A stretch of 64,000 bases of DNA, taken from contig JASGHP010000001.1 of NCBI GenBank assembly GCA_047602295.1, positions 2,294,001 through 2,358,000 on the forward strand, given 5' to 3'. The notes under the pieces were generated by a model. It saw only the letters and a program-made list of their open reading frames with translations, ran no database searches and was not told the DNA's origin. Position numbers and translations under genes: made by a program. Shown piece after piece: positions 51,380 through 60,689 of this stretch. Source of the DNA: JACMLD01 sp047602295. GTDB lineage: Bacteria > Bacteroidota > Bacteroidia > Chitinophagales > Chitinophagaceae. How positions within the stretch are numbered: position 1 is the stretch's first letter; the number at the start of each line of letters is the position of its first letter.

Positions 51380-52486
51380 ATGACGACTTGCCGTTTTCAC
51401 TCCATTACTATTGTTTTAATCTGCCTGTTTGCTTTTACAGATATACATGCCGGGGAACATCCAGGCGGTATGCATCCCGCAGCACAATTGCAATATGTAA
51501 AAGCTCAAATTAAAAAAGGAAAAGAACCTTATGTAACAGCTTATAAAGCATTGTTGGTAAAAGCCGATTCTGCTTTATTGAAAGAGCAACATGCGCTGGC
51601 AGATTTTAGTGTTCCCGGCTATTACATTAAGCCTTTGGAGCATCGTAAAAATTCACTGGCCATACAAGCAGATGGTTTTGCAGCTTATGCTTGTGCATTG
51701 GCCTGGCAATTATCTGGTCAGAAAAAGTATGCAGAGAAAGCTTTGTATTTTCTGAATGCGTGGGCTTCATTAAATACAACCTATTCAGATCATGATGGTC
51801 CGCTTGTATTAAGCTACTCTGGCACATCTATGGTAATGGCTGCCGAGCTTATGCGTTCCTATAAAAACTGGAATAAAGAAGCCCGCATTAATATGGACTT
51901 ATGGATAAAAGATGTTTATAGGAAAGCAAGCAATGAAATAAGAGAACGAAAAAACAATTGGGCAGACTGGGGCAGGTTTGGTTCTTTGTTGGCAGATGCT
52001 TACCTGGAAGACACTGCAGATTTTGCTATTAACGTAAAGCTGATAAAAGCAGACCTGTTTGATAAAATAGATGCGGACGGACATATGCCGGAAGAAGTGC
52101 GCAGGGAAGCCAATGGCATATGGTATACATATTTCTCACTGGCACCATTAACCGCAGCCTGCTGGGTAACCTACAATACCACGGGCGAAAATCTTTTTGC
52201 ATTGCAACAAGATGGGAAGTCTATAAAGAAAGCGTTGGATTATCTTCTCTATTATGATTTGCATCCTGCAGAATGGAGCTGGTTTAAAAACCCTAACGTA
52301 GCCAAAGCAGGCACCGCCACAGGTTTTTGGCCACCCAATCTTTTTGAAGCCATGTATGGCATATATGGAGACGATAGCTACAGAAAATTTTATGAACCTT
52401 ATCAACCGCTGATGTACGATGTGCACCATTTTGCATGGTCCTTTTCTACCTTAATGCCGGTAAGGCTGAAAAGTGAATACAAGTAA
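51380..52486 (+). CDS. Alginate lyase-family secreted protein
   Basis: 368 residues. The signal peptide (ITIVLICLFAFTDIHAG) is followed by an (alpha/alpha)-toroid domain of the alginate lyase (PL5-like/PF05426) type: HPAAQLQYVKAQIKKGKEPY, YACALAWQLSGQKKYAEKAL, NNWADWGRFGSLLADAYLED and MPEEVRREANGIWYTYFSLA. The NNWADWG region carries the residues usually named for catalysis in such lyases. It acts in the periplasm or outside on a polyuronide; the exact polymer is unknown. Confidence 0.82.
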   Translation: MTTCRFHSITIVLICLFAFTDIHAGEHPGGMHPAAQLQYVKAQIKKGKEPYVTAYKALLVKADSALLKEQHALADFSVPGYYIKPLEHRKNSLAIQADGFAAYACALAWQLSGQKKYAEKALYFLNAWASLNTTYSDHDGPLVLSYSGTSMVMAAELMRSYKNWNKEARINMDLWIKDVYRKASNEIRERKNNWADWGRFGSLLADAYLEDTADFAINVKLIKADLFDKIDADGHMPEEVRREANGIWYTYFSLAPLTAACWVTYNTTGENLFALQQDGKSIKKALDYLLYYDLHPAEWSWFKNPNVAKAGTATGFWPPNLFEAMYGIYGDDSYRKFYEPYQPLMYDVHHFAWSFSTLMPVRLKSEYK

Positions 52487-52511
52487 GTTTAAAATTATCG
52501 GTAAAAGTTTT

Positions 52512-53009
52512 TTAGCTAATGTCTTTTATCATCCAGATATCGCAACCAAAATGGCCGGTATTGCCCATTGGCCCATCCAGGTAGCTGAAGCCAAACTTTT
52601 CATATACGCTTACCGCTTTGCGCAGTTCAGGCATTGTTTCCAGGTACACTTTATTATAACCAAGTGCTGCGGCTTTTTCAAGACAGGCGGCAATCAATTG
52701 TCTTCCCATACCTTTTCCGCGAGCATCTTTTGATAGATACATTTTTACCAATTCGCAAATACCCTGGGGCAAGCCAGCCGATGGGAAGATACCAGCTCCG
52801 CCTAATAGCTGACCATCTTCTTCCGCCACCAGGTAAAAACTGCCAGGTGTTTGAAAAAGATCGTACAATGCATCAGTGGTAGGATCGTAGTAAACAGTGC
52901 CAGCTTTATTAGCACCAAATTCTTTGAGCGCATTTCTTATTATAATAGCTAATGCAGCATTGTCTGACGGCTGGATAGGTCGCACACTTATACCTGTAGA
53001 TAGTAGCAT
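52512..53009 (-). CDS. GNAT-family N-acetyltransferase
   Basis: 165 residues with the GNAT fold. Motif A reads ELVKMYLSKDARGKGMGRQL (acetyl-CoA pyrophosphate loop RGKGMG), motif B YNKVYLETMPELRKAVSVYE, and it ends in IWMIKDIS. Similar proteins acetylate small amines or ribosomal or regulatory targets; the substrate is unknown. Convergent with the alginate-lyase-like gene, 25 nt apart. Confidence 0.88.
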   Translation of the reverse strand: MLLSTGISVRPIQPSDNAALAIIIRNALKEFGANKAGTVYYDPTTDALYDLFQTPGSFYLVAEEDGQLLGGAGIFPSAGLPQGICELVKMYLSKDARGKGMGRQLIAACLEKAAALGYNKVYLETMPELRKAVSVYEKFGFSYLDGPMGNTGHFGCDIWMIKDIS

Positions 53010-53050
53010 GCCGCAAAAATAAGAAGGCTGAAACGATAGTAAAAGCTTAA

Positions 53051-53134
53051 TTAGGCAAGCAGCGCTACAATAGCGTAGAAGATAGTGTAGGTTAGTGCAA
53101 GCACAAAGAAGAAGACTTTGGTTGAGTTTTTCAT
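53051..53134 (-). CDS. 27-residue single-helix membrane peptide
   Basis: ATG at 53134 to TAA at 53051. The product has a short polar basic start (MKNSTK) followed by one hydrophobic helix of about 20 residues (VFFFVLALTYTIFYAIVALL) and ends in A. It is too short for usual gene prediction but has a full start, a helix and a stop with no internal interruption. It may be a small membrane regulator. Upstream sequence shows no clear ribosome binding site. Independent evidence of conservation is lacking. Confidence 0.5.
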   Translation of the reverse strand: MKNSTKVFFFVLALTYTIFYAIVALLA

Positions 53135-53291
53135 TTAAGGATAGATGTTTTTATTTAGAGTTTGGTTAAACTAGAAACGGGGTCTTTCAATAATTATTAT
53201 GATTTAGTTAAACAATTACAATGCCAAACGTTGAATAGGCAAGGTTCAAACACCTATTCAGCAAACAGCATAATAGAAAGATTGTAAATAT

Positions 53292-53801
53292 TTATAGATA
53301 GCGTTCTTTAAACAAAGCTATATGGTGTTCTGCATGCCCGGCAATAACATAGCCCAGCGCCAAGGCGTTAATTGCAAAGCCACTTGCCTGGCCTGTAAAG
53401 AGCAGGTTTTCATCGCCGAGGGAATCAAAAAGAAGTTCCGTGGCATTGCGTACAGATTTAAATTCTTCTTCCAGGTCTTCCCATTTGCGGTGTATTTTAT
53501 TAGCTGCGGAAGCCCATTCGTTTTCATCAAACCCGGGCATAGGCGTTGGGTCTAGCCTGGCTATACGCAACGCACGGTAAGCAAAAACCCTTTCCGCATC
53601 TATAATATGTTGAAGCGATTGACGGACAGTCCACTTTCCTTCTGCATAAGCATGGTCTCTTTTTTTAGCAGGGATAGATTTCAGCAGCTTTTTAAAAGCC
53701 TTTGTATTTGCTTTAATCGATTTGATTACTTCTTTGTCGGGGGCTTTGGCAATATAGTTTAGAAAGGCACCTGCGGCAATAGCATCTTTTTTAGACAGCA
53801 T
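53292..53801 (-). CDS. DinB-like putative damage-inducible protein
   Basis: 169 residues, a four-helix DinB/YfiT-like fold. The metal-ligand histidines lie in KWTVRQSLQHIIDAERVFAY and YVIAGHAEHHIALFKERYL, as in many Bacteroidota DinB_2 proteins. Unlike the other DinB-like protein in the window (31648-32307) it has no signal peptide. The substrate is unknown. Confidence 0.87.
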   Translation of the reverse strand: MLSKKDAIAAGAFLNYIAKAPDKEVIKSIKANTKAFKKLLKSIPAKKRDHAYAEGKWTVRQSLQHIIDAERVFAYRALRIARLDPTPMPGFDENEWASAANKIHRKWEDLEEEFKSVRNATELLFDSLGDENLLFTGQASGFAINALALGYVIAGHAEHHIALFKERYL

Positions 53802-53896
53802 CGCTTTTTTTACAAATCTAAGCTTTTAATACAAGCTGTTAGCTGCAAGCCTATAGCCAATAGTTTTTTCCTAATTGAAAAAGTTGCCTGTAAATA

Positions 53897-53926
53897 AAAA
53901 AGCCTCCGCTCAATGCGAAGGCTTTT
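53897..53926 (-). terminator. Terminator of the S8 peptidase gene
   Basis: On the minus strand AAAAGCCTTCGC pairs with GCGGAGGCTTTT (plus arms 53898-53909 and 53915-53926, one mismatch), followed by T. It ends the S8 peptidase transcript 24 nt after its stop. Confidence 0.85.
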
Positions 53927-53949
53927 ATTAAAAATGTGAAATAGTCAGG

Positions 53950-55662
53950 TTATCCTTTCTTTCCTTTTTTAAGTGTTGATTTAGGCAATGCTTTCTTCGC
54001 AGGAGCTGGCGGCGTGCTTAAAGTTGCCGCTACTTTTACCGCTTCATAAGCATTTAACAAACCACCGGTTTTGCAAAGTTCACTCATATCAACCATATCG
54101 TCTGTACCGGGTTTCTTTACTTTAACGCCTGGCGCTTTTGCTGATTTTTCAATACAATATTTCAATTGCTGAGCGGTAAGGTTTGGATAATAAGAAAGCA
54201 GAAATGCCGCAGTGCCTACTACAATAGGAGAAGAGAAACTGGTGCCTTGTGAATTGCCATATACATTGCCACCAGGCATAGTAGAATAAATTTTTACACC
54301 GGGAGCAAAAACATCTACGTTCTTTTTACCATAGTTAGAGAAAGATGCAATCAGTCCGCCTTCCTGCGGATCTGCAGGATCACCACTTGCACCCACAGTA
54401 ATATAGTTTGTAACGGTTGTTTTTGTTTCACGTATGCGTGGGTTAGGAAAATTGTCTGCTGTATCTACATTGGCAGCGCTGTTACCAGCAGCCTGCACCA
54501 GCAATACACCTTTGCTTTCTGCATATTTTACTGCATCATCCACCCATTTTTTTTCAGGAGAAAAGCTTTTGCCAAAACTCATGTTTACAATGCTGGCTCC
54601 ATTGTCTACTGCATAGCGAATTGCCAACGCAATATCCTTATCGTGCTCATCACCGTCTGGTACAGCACGTACCATCATTATTCTTACATTATCTGCTATA
54701 CCGTTGATGCCCGTATTGTTATTGCGATTTGCGCCAATTATGCCAGAGCAAAACGTGCCATGAAAAGGAGTGCTTGCCATTACATCGTTATTGCCATAAA
54801 ATTTATCGTTGATGTCTGCCTCATTATCTTTTACCACTTCTGCACGGTAGGCCACAGGTTCTTTTTCTGCAGCTTCCTTTTTGCGCTCTTCTCCATTTAC
54901 ATATTCTTTAAAGCCGTCTACCAGTTCTTTATTGCTGGTAGTCATTTCGCTTTTAGTGGCTTTATACAAGTATAGAAAACCGCTGCGTGCTTTAGATTCT
55001 TCCGGAGATTTAGGAATATACGACTGCAACTCAGAGCCAGTATATTCTTTTTTGCCCAGTGTTGCCTGTATAATGCTATCGCTTTTTAAAGTTGATTCCA
55101 GTACACGTTGCAGGAAAACAACATCCACTTCTTCTTCACCTTCGCCACCGCCTTCTACATACACTTTTGCTTTCTGCCACATTTTGTATTGCTCTTTCTC
55201 ATCGTTGTTTAATGAAGCAGTATCAATTGTTTTTCCGCTGTACATGTTCTTAAAACGATAATAAACCCTGGCGCCTTCGTAAGAATCTTCTTTTACATTC
55301 TTACCATCTTTGCCTCCAATAAAATTCCAGCCATACACGTCGTCTACATAGCCATTGTTATCATCATCTATGCCATTGCCTGGTATTTCTTTGGGATTAG
55401 TCCACAAAATACCTTTCAGATCTTCATGCAGGGTATCTACACCTGAATCTATAACGGCAACTACAACAGTTTTGCTTTTCAATTTTTTTGCACGCACAAA
55501 TTCATACGCTTTGTCAAGACTGATACCATAGTACCCGTCTTTTTCCTTATCCATCAGGTGCCAGCCTTTGGGTACGTTTTTATAGCTATTGCCTTGTGCA
55601 AAAGGGTGCAGGGCAATCAATACAAAAGAAGCTGCCAGTAAAATCTTCATCATCGCTTTCAT
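53950..55662 (-). CDS. S8 (subtilisin-like) peptidase with a large insertion
   Basis: 570 residues. The signal peptide (MKILLAASFVLIALHPFAQG) is followed by the subtilase domain with the catalytic triad at Asp72 (VVAVIDSGVDT), His301 (STPFHGTFCSGIIGA) and Ser475 (GTSFSSPIVVGTAAFL); oxyanion Asn394 in AAGNSA. The Asp-His distance is about 229 residues, whereas in subtilisins it is about 30-40. The extra about 180 residues (about 115-295) are charged and helical (EQYKMWQKAKVYVEGGGEGE). It has no classical prodomain and no sorting domain; the C-terminus is basic (LPKSTLKKGKKG). Confidence 0.9.
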   Translation of the reverse strand: MKAMMKILLAASFVLIALHPFAQGNSYKNVPKGWHLMDKEKDGYYGISLDKAYEFVRAKKLKSKTVVVAVIDSGVDTLHEDLKGILWTNPKEIPGNGIDDDNNGYVDDVYGWNFIGGKDGKNVKEDSYEGARVYYRFKNMYSGKTIDTASLNNDEKEQYKMWQKAKVYVEGGGEGEEEVDVVFLQRVLESTLKSDSIIQATLGKKEYTGSELQSYIPKSPEESKARSGFLYLYKATKSEMTTSNKELVDGFKEYVNGEERKKEAAEKEPVAYRAEVVKDNEADINDKFYGNNDVMASTPFHGTFCSGIIGANRNNNTGINGIADNVRIMMVRAVPDGDEHDKDIALAIRYAVDNGASIVNMSFGKSFSPEKKWVDDAVKYAESKGVLLVQAAGNSAANVDTADNFPNPRIRETKTTVTNYITVGASGDPADPQEGGLIASFSNYGKKNVDVFAPGVKIYSTMPGGNVYGNSQGTSFSSPIVVGTAAFLLSYYPNLTAQQLKYCIEKSAKAPGVKVKKPGTDDMVDMSELCKTGGLLNAYEAVKVAATLSTPPAPAKKALPKSTLKKGKKG

Positions 55663-55805
55663 GCAGTATTATTAATATTAAAGGTGAACAACTATATCCG
55701 GTAAAAATATAAAAGAATAGCCTATAGCAACCATAAATAACATGAGCGGTACAAACCGGTTGTTAATACCGCCCACTTTAGGCTTTTTTTAATCTTTTCC
55801 AGTCA

Positions 55806-57338
55806 TTATTGTTCCAATTTCAGTTCTACACGCCTGTTTTTAGCACGACCTTCTGCGGTGCTGTTATCTGCCACAGGGTTAATAGGTCCAAGTCCGTTGA
55901 TAGTAATGCGGCTAATATCAATGCCATGTTCTACCAGGAAGGCCCTTACAGCCTGAGCCCGTTTGCCTGAAACCAGTCTGTTTGCTTGCTCAGAACCCGT
56001 GTTGTCTGTATAACCATTGATGGTAATTTTCAATGCCGGGTTTTCTTTTAATACGTTCACTACTGTTTGCAGTGGCTTGTCTGATTTCGCTGACAGAATT
56101 GAGCTATTGGTTAAGAAGAGAATATTTTCTGCCGCATAGTCTATTCTTTTCTTCACCTCTTCTTTAATTACTACAGGACAACCATTGTTATCTGCAGTAC
56201 CTGCAACATCCGGGCATTTATCTGCTTCATCATTTACGCCATCATTATCTGTATCCGGAATTGGACAACCGTGATATTTAAGTAAGCCTGCTACTGTAGG
56301 GCATTTATCTTCTTCATCATTAACACCGTCTTTGTCTGTATCAGGTATTGGGCAGCCACCGTATTTAGGCAATCCCGCTACGGTTGGGCATTTGTCTTCC
56401 TCATCGTTTACACCATCTTTATCCGTATCCGGAACCGGGCATCCATTATATTTTAATAGACCTGCCACATCCGGGCATTGATCTTTTATGTCTGCTACAC
56501 CATCTCCGTCTTTATCGGGGCATCCATTTGTAATTGCGGTACCTGCCTGCAATGGGCATGCGTCTTTATTATCAGGAACCCCGTCTTTGTCTTTATCTTT
56601 TATCACAACTGGCTCTTTGGTCTGTGCCAGCCAAATGCCCAATGAAGCACCATACACTTTGTGCTTAAAAGTGCCGGGGTAGGTAGCGTAGTAAAGATTA
56701 TCGAAACCCTGGCTATAAAATCCTGTAAGGGTGATATTTCCAAATTCAAAACCAGCTCTTCCATTTATGCCATATCCAAGCGTACGATAACTGTCTTCTT
56801 TTTTACCTACATCCAACACATTTGTTTTATTTACTACAGTGCTGTTGGTTGCTACACTGCTGGATACTTGGTCGTTTTGATTAATGATTTCCTTTCCATT
56901 AAAAAAAAGCGATACATATGGTCCGGCACTAATCATAAAACTGCTGGTTTTTTTATGATTGAGGGGCAGTTTTACTGCAATGTTTAAAGGAATATCTATG
57001 TATTGAATAGTGAGGCTGCGTGTTGTGTTGTAAGAATAAAATGTATCTGCAACACTGGTGTTAAGGATTTTGGTAAAGTTTCTTCCTTTTACAGAATACA
57101 TAGCCGATGGCTGAAAGTAAAAATGCGAATTGCTGCCAAAAGGTATCTCTGCTGTAATGCCTGCATGGATGCCGCTTTTGGAGTTGTAATATTTTCCTGT
57201 GGTAGAATCCCAGCCCCGGATGCTGTTGGTTTCGGTAATATTGGCCGATTGCGGCCCGCCGATTAATCCCAATTTTACCTGGGCAAAAGACACTGTGCTG
57301 CAAATAAGGGATAAGACAAGTAAGCAGTTTTTGGCCAT
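55806..57338 (-). CDS. OmpA-family protein with five TSP type 3-like repeats
   Basis: 510 residues. After a signal peptide (LLVLSLICSTVSFAQ) comes an N-terminal outer-membrane barrel (about 20-245, ending GASLGIWLAQ). Next are five calcium-binding thrombospondin type 3 repeats (about 252-395, pattern DKDGVNDEEDKCP), and a C-terminal OmpA peptidoglycan-binding domain (about 400-510) with ITINGYTDNTGSEQANRLVS and GRAKNRRVELKLEQ. It anchors the outer membrane to peptidoglycan. The third and fourth repeats are almost identical in DNA (about 56,270-56,440), so repeat number could vary by recombination. Confidence 0.93.
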   Translation of the reverse strand: MAKNCLLVLSLICSTVSFAQVKLGLIGGPQSANITETNSIRGWDSTTGKYYNSKSGIHAGITAEIPFGSNSHFYFQPSAMYSVKGRNFTKILNTSVADTFYSYNTTRSLTIQYIDIPLNIAVKLPLNHKKTSSFMISAGPYVSLFFNGKEIINQNDQVSSSVATNSTVVNKTNVLDVGKKEDSYRTLGYGINGRAGFEFGNITLTGFYSQGFDNLYYATYPGTFKHKVYGASLGIWLAQTKEPVVIKDKDKDGVPDNKDACPLQAGTAITNGCPDKDGDGVADIKDQCPDVAGLLKYNGCPVPDTDKDGVNDEEDKCPTVAGLPKYGGCPIPDTDKDGVNDEEDKCPTVAGLLKYHGCPIPDTDNDGVNDEADKCPDVAGTADNNGCPVVIKEEVKKRIDYAAENILFLTNSSILSAKSDKPLQTVVNVLKENPALKITINGYTDNTGSEQANRLVSGKRAQAVRAFLVEHGIDISRITINGLGPINPVADNSTAEGRAKNRRVELKLEQ

Positions 57339-57431
57339 AGAAGATTTATTAATAGCACTTTAAATGATAAAATGATCAACGTTTACCGGGGGTATTTATT
57401 TTATCATCCGCCTTAATAAAACCCTTAGGGC

Positions 57432-58961
57432 TTAGATATCGAATTTGATGCCCTGCGCCAATGGCAGTTTATTGGTATAGTTGATAGTATTTGTTTGCCT
57501 GCGCATATAAACTTTCCACGCATCGCTGCCACTTTCCCGGCCACCACCGGTTTCTTTTTCGCCGCCAAAAGCGCCACCTATTTCTGCCCCGCTGGTACCA
57601 ATATTAACGTTGGCAATACCACAATCGCTACCATTTTGTGAGAGGAAAAATTCAGCCTCACGCAGGTTTAAAGTCATAATAGAAGAGGAGAGGCCTTGAG
57701 GTACGCCATTCTGCATGGCTACAGCTTCTTCAACCGTTTTGTATTTCATGATATACAGAATGGGCGCAAAAGTTTCATGCTGAACAATAGCGTAACTGTT
57801 TTGCGCTTCTGCAATGCAGGGTTTTACATAACATCCGCTCTCGTAACCGCTGCCTTGCAATACTCCGCCTTCTACAATAAATTTTCCGCCTTCCGTTTTG
57901 CATTTTTCTATTGCACTGGAATAGTGTTGCACAGCATCTTTATCTATAAGAGGGCCCACATGATTATGCGATTCTAATGGATTGCCGATGCGCAATTGCT
58001 GGTATGCTTTCACCAGTTTTTCTTTGAAGGCATCGTACACCGCTTCATGAATAATAAGGCGACGAGTGGTGGTGCACCGTTGCCCCGCCGTACCTACTGC
58101 ACCAAATACACAACCAATCAAAGCCATATCAAGATCTGCATCTTTGGAAATAATGATGGCATTGTTGCCGCCCAGTTCCAATAAACTTTTACCCAGCCTG
58201 GCACCCACAGCTGCACCTACTGATTTTCCCATACGGGTAGAACCAGTGGCAGATACAAGTGGGATGCGTGTATCATGGCTCATCCATTCACCACAATCTC
58301 TGAGGCCCGTTACCAGGCTGCTAACGCCTTCGGGCACATCATTCGCTTTAAAAACTTTTGCTACTATTTGCTGGCAGGACAGACCGCATAAAGGCGTTTT
58401 TTCACTTGGCTTCCAGATGCAGACATCACCGCAAACCCAGGCCAGCATGCTGTTCCAGCTCCATACTGCCACCGGAAAATTAAACGCAGAAATTACCCCC
58501 ACTATGCCCAATGGATGATATTGATCATACATCCGGTGCCCAGGTCTTTCACTGTGCATGGTAAGCCCGTGCAACTGACGGCTAAGCCCAACCGCAAAAT
58601 CGCAGATGTCTATCATTTCCTGCACTTCGCCATACCCTTCCTGCAGGCTTTTACCCATTTCATAAGAAACCAGTTTGCCCAGGTTTTCTTTTTCCTGGCG
58701 AAGCGCTTCACCTATTTGCCTCACAATTTCTCCCCGTTTGGGAGCAGGCCATTGTCGCCATTGCAAAAAAGCATGTTGGGCCGTTTCAACAACTTTATCG
58801 TAGCTGGATTTATCTGCTGCGCTTACAGTTGCAATGAGCTGGCCGTCTACAGGAGAGAAGGAACTGATGGCGTCACCATTGCTGTTAAGCCAGTTTGAGC
58901 CGGTAGATACGCCTAGGTTATTATGGTTAATGGAAAAGGATTTCAAGATATCGTTGATCAT
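57432..58961 (-). CDS. ALDH7-type aldehyde dehydrogenase
   Basis: 509 residues. NAD-binding and active-site blocks: PLGIVGVISAFNFPVAVWSW, WKPSEKTPL, SATGSTRMGK, the general-base Glu in LLELGGNNAII, and the nucleophile Cys in GTAGQRCTTTRR. The C-terminus is like the alpha-aminoadipic semialdehyde dehydrogenase (ALDH7/AmaB) group of lysine breakdown, rather than betaine- or succinate-semialdehyde enzymes. That substrate is inference from overall similarity. An AT-rich 10-bp inverted repeat (57364-57373 with 57398-57407) just past its stop may end the transcript. Confidence 0.88.
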   Translation of the reverse strand: MINDILKSFSINHNNLGVSTGSNWLNSNGDAISSFSPVDGQLIATVSAADKSSYDKVVETAQHAFLQWRQWPAPKRGEIVRQIGEALRQEKENLGKLVSYEMGKSLQEGYGEVQEMIDICDFAVGLSRQLHGLTMHSERPGHRMYDQYHPLGIVGVISAFNFPVAVWSWNSMLAWVCGDVCIWKPSEKTPLCGLSCQQIVAKVFKANDVPEGVSSLVTGLRDCGEWMSHDTRIPLVSATGSTRMGKSVGAAVGARLGKSLLELGGNNAIIISKDADLDMALIGCVFGAVGTAGQRCTTTRRLIIHEAVYDAFKEKLVKAYQQLRIGNPLESHNHVGPLIDKDAVQHYSSAIEKCKTEGGKFIVEGGVLQGSGYESGCYVKPCIAEAQNSYAIVQHETFAPILYIMKYKTVEEAVAMQNGVPQGLSSSIMTLNLREAEFFLSQNGSDCGIANVNIGTSGAEIGGAFGGEKETGGGRESGSDAWKVYMRRQTNTINYTNKLPLAQGIKFDI

Positions 58962-58989
58962 AGCTGCTGTTTAAAGCTGCAAGTTAGCG

Positions 58990-59105
58990 AAATAGGAGGG
59001 GAGGAGTGTAAAGTCCGAAGTCAGGAGTCGGAAGTCATAGGTGTGAGGTCTGAAGCCAGAAGCAACCACTCACGACTCACCACTCACGATTGACGCCTCA
59101 CGATT
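58990..59105. repeat. Inverted word-repeat spacer between divergent genes
   Basis: A G-type arm (GAGTGTAAAGTCCGAAGTCA, then GGAGTCGGAAGTC, 59004-59038) faces a C-type arm (CCACTCACGACTCACCACTC, then ACGATTGACGCCTCACG, 59064-59103). It lies between the divergent ALDH and transporter genes, so here it cannot be a simple terminator. Confidence 0.65.
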
Positions 59106-59202
59106 TTTAATTTGTTATTAATTTCAGCTTATATTTAGTACGGCTATTGACGGTAGATGAATCATCAGCTTTCCTTAGCCTCAAAAATAAAGCGATTGCC
59201 AT

Positions 59203-60558
59203 ATGCCCCAGCATAAACCCATGATGTCTCTTTCGCAAATCATCAACATGAATGTTGGCTTTTTTGGCATTCAGTACAGTTTTGGTTTGCAGCAGACTGC
59301 TATCAATCCGTTATATACTTTTTTGCACGCAAAGCCGGAAGAATTACCGCTATTGAATCTTGCTGGTCCCATGACTGGCTTGTTAATACAACCACTTATT
59401 GGAGCATTAAGTGATAAAACCTGGCACCCGAAATGGGGCAGGCGCAAACCATTTTTTTTAATTGGAGCTATTTTTTGCAGTCTATGTTTGTTTGCATTCC
59501 CCTTTAGCAGTGCTTTATGGATGGCAGTAGGATTGCTTTGGATATTAGATGCTGCTAATAACACAGCCATGGAGCCTTATCGTGCATTTATTGCAGATAA
59601 GCTTCCGGCAAGTCAGCGTGCCCTGGGATTTTTGACGCAAAGTTTTTTTACTGGCTTCGGCATCACTTTAGCCAACTTGTCTTTATATCTTTTTCAGCAG
59701 GTAATACATGGAGAATCAAAAACTGCTGACGGGCAAACAGGCATCCCATATTGGGTGTACGGCTCTTTCTTTGTAGGCGCTTTTTGTTCAATAGCATCTG
59801 TAGTCTGGTCGGTATCAAAGACGCCGGAAATTCCTCCTACAGATGAAGAGCTCGCAGCATTGCGCTCTCATCCCAAAGGAATATTTGAACCATTTAAAGA
59901 AATTATATCGGCTATTAAAGACATGCCAAAGATGTTATGGCAATTAGCATTGGTATATCTTTTTCAGTGGTATGCCATGTTTTGTTACTGGCAATATATT
60001 TCGCATAGTATCGCAAAATCTGTTTGGCATACTACTGCCGTAGCAGATCCATTATTATATGAAAAAGCAGTAGGATGGACTGGCCTGGTGAATGGTTTTT
60101 ATAATGTGGTTACTTTTCTTTCCGCGTTTTCATTGGTTTGGCTTGCCAAAAAGTATTCTGCTAAATATGTACACATAGCCTGTCTTGCACTTGCAGCAAT
60201 TTCTCTGTTCATTATCCCGGCAATTCAAAACAAATATTTACTGTTTGCTCCAATGATTGGTTTTGGTATTGCATGGGCCAGTATGATGGGAGTTCCATAC
60301 ATTATGGTTGTGAATAGCATACCTAAAGAACGTTACGGTGTATACATGGGCATAGTAAATATGATGATAGTAGTGCCAATGATTTTGCAAACCATTTCGT
60401 TTGGGTTTGTCTACAAACATTTCCTGGCAAGCAACCCAAATACAGTTATGGTTTTTGCCGGTGTTTTATTACTATTGGCATCATTGGCTACCATGCGCAT
60501 AAAAGCAACGGAAACAACAAACGAAGAAATCGAAATGCCGATGGCCGGGGGGCATTGA
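59203..60558 (+). CDS. SLC45-like MFS sugar transporter
   Basis: 451 residues with twelve predicted transmembrane helices. The start GFFGIQYSFGLQQTAINPLY, the conserved loop SDKTWHPKWGRRKPFFLIGA (MFS motif A with WGRRKPF) and LDAANNTAMEPYRAFIADKL are typical of the SLC45/GPH-like sucrose or maltose-proton symporter branch. A start at 59203 or at the internal ATG 59221 is possible. It heads a same-strand cluster with a PfkB kinase, an amylosucrase-like GH13 and galK, indicating disaccharide uptake. Sucrose is the best guess given the neighbours. Confidence 0.85.
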   Translation: MPQHKPMMSLSQIINMNVGFFGIQYSFGLQQTAINPLYTFLHAKPEELPLLNLAGPMTGLLIQPLIGALSDKTWHPKWGRRKPFFLIGAIFCSLCLFAFPFSSALWMAVGLLWILDAANNTAMEPYRAFIADKLPASQRALGFLTQSFFTGFGITLANLSLYLFQQVIHGESKTADGQTGIPYWVYGSFFVGAFCSIASVVWSVSKTPEIPPTDEELAALRSHPKGIFEPFKEIISAIKDMPKMLWQLALVYLFQWYAMFCYWQYISHSIAKSVWHTTAVADPLLYEKAVGWTGLVNGFYNVVTFLSAFSLVWLAKKYSAKYVHIACLALAAISLFIIPAIQNKYLLFAPMIGFGIAWASMMGVPYIMVVNSIPKERYGVYMGIVNMMIVVPMILQTISFGFVYKHFLASNPNTVMVFAGVLLLLASLATMRIKATETTNEEIEMPMAGGH

Positions 60559-60689
60559 TTGAGTCAGGTATAAGATAGAAAGTATAAGGTGTAGAGCATA
60601 AATTGCAATAATTAAACTTGAAATTGAAAAACCTCAAACCTGGAGCCTTACTCCTTCAGCCTATCAAAATATTTAACTTAAAAAAAATT

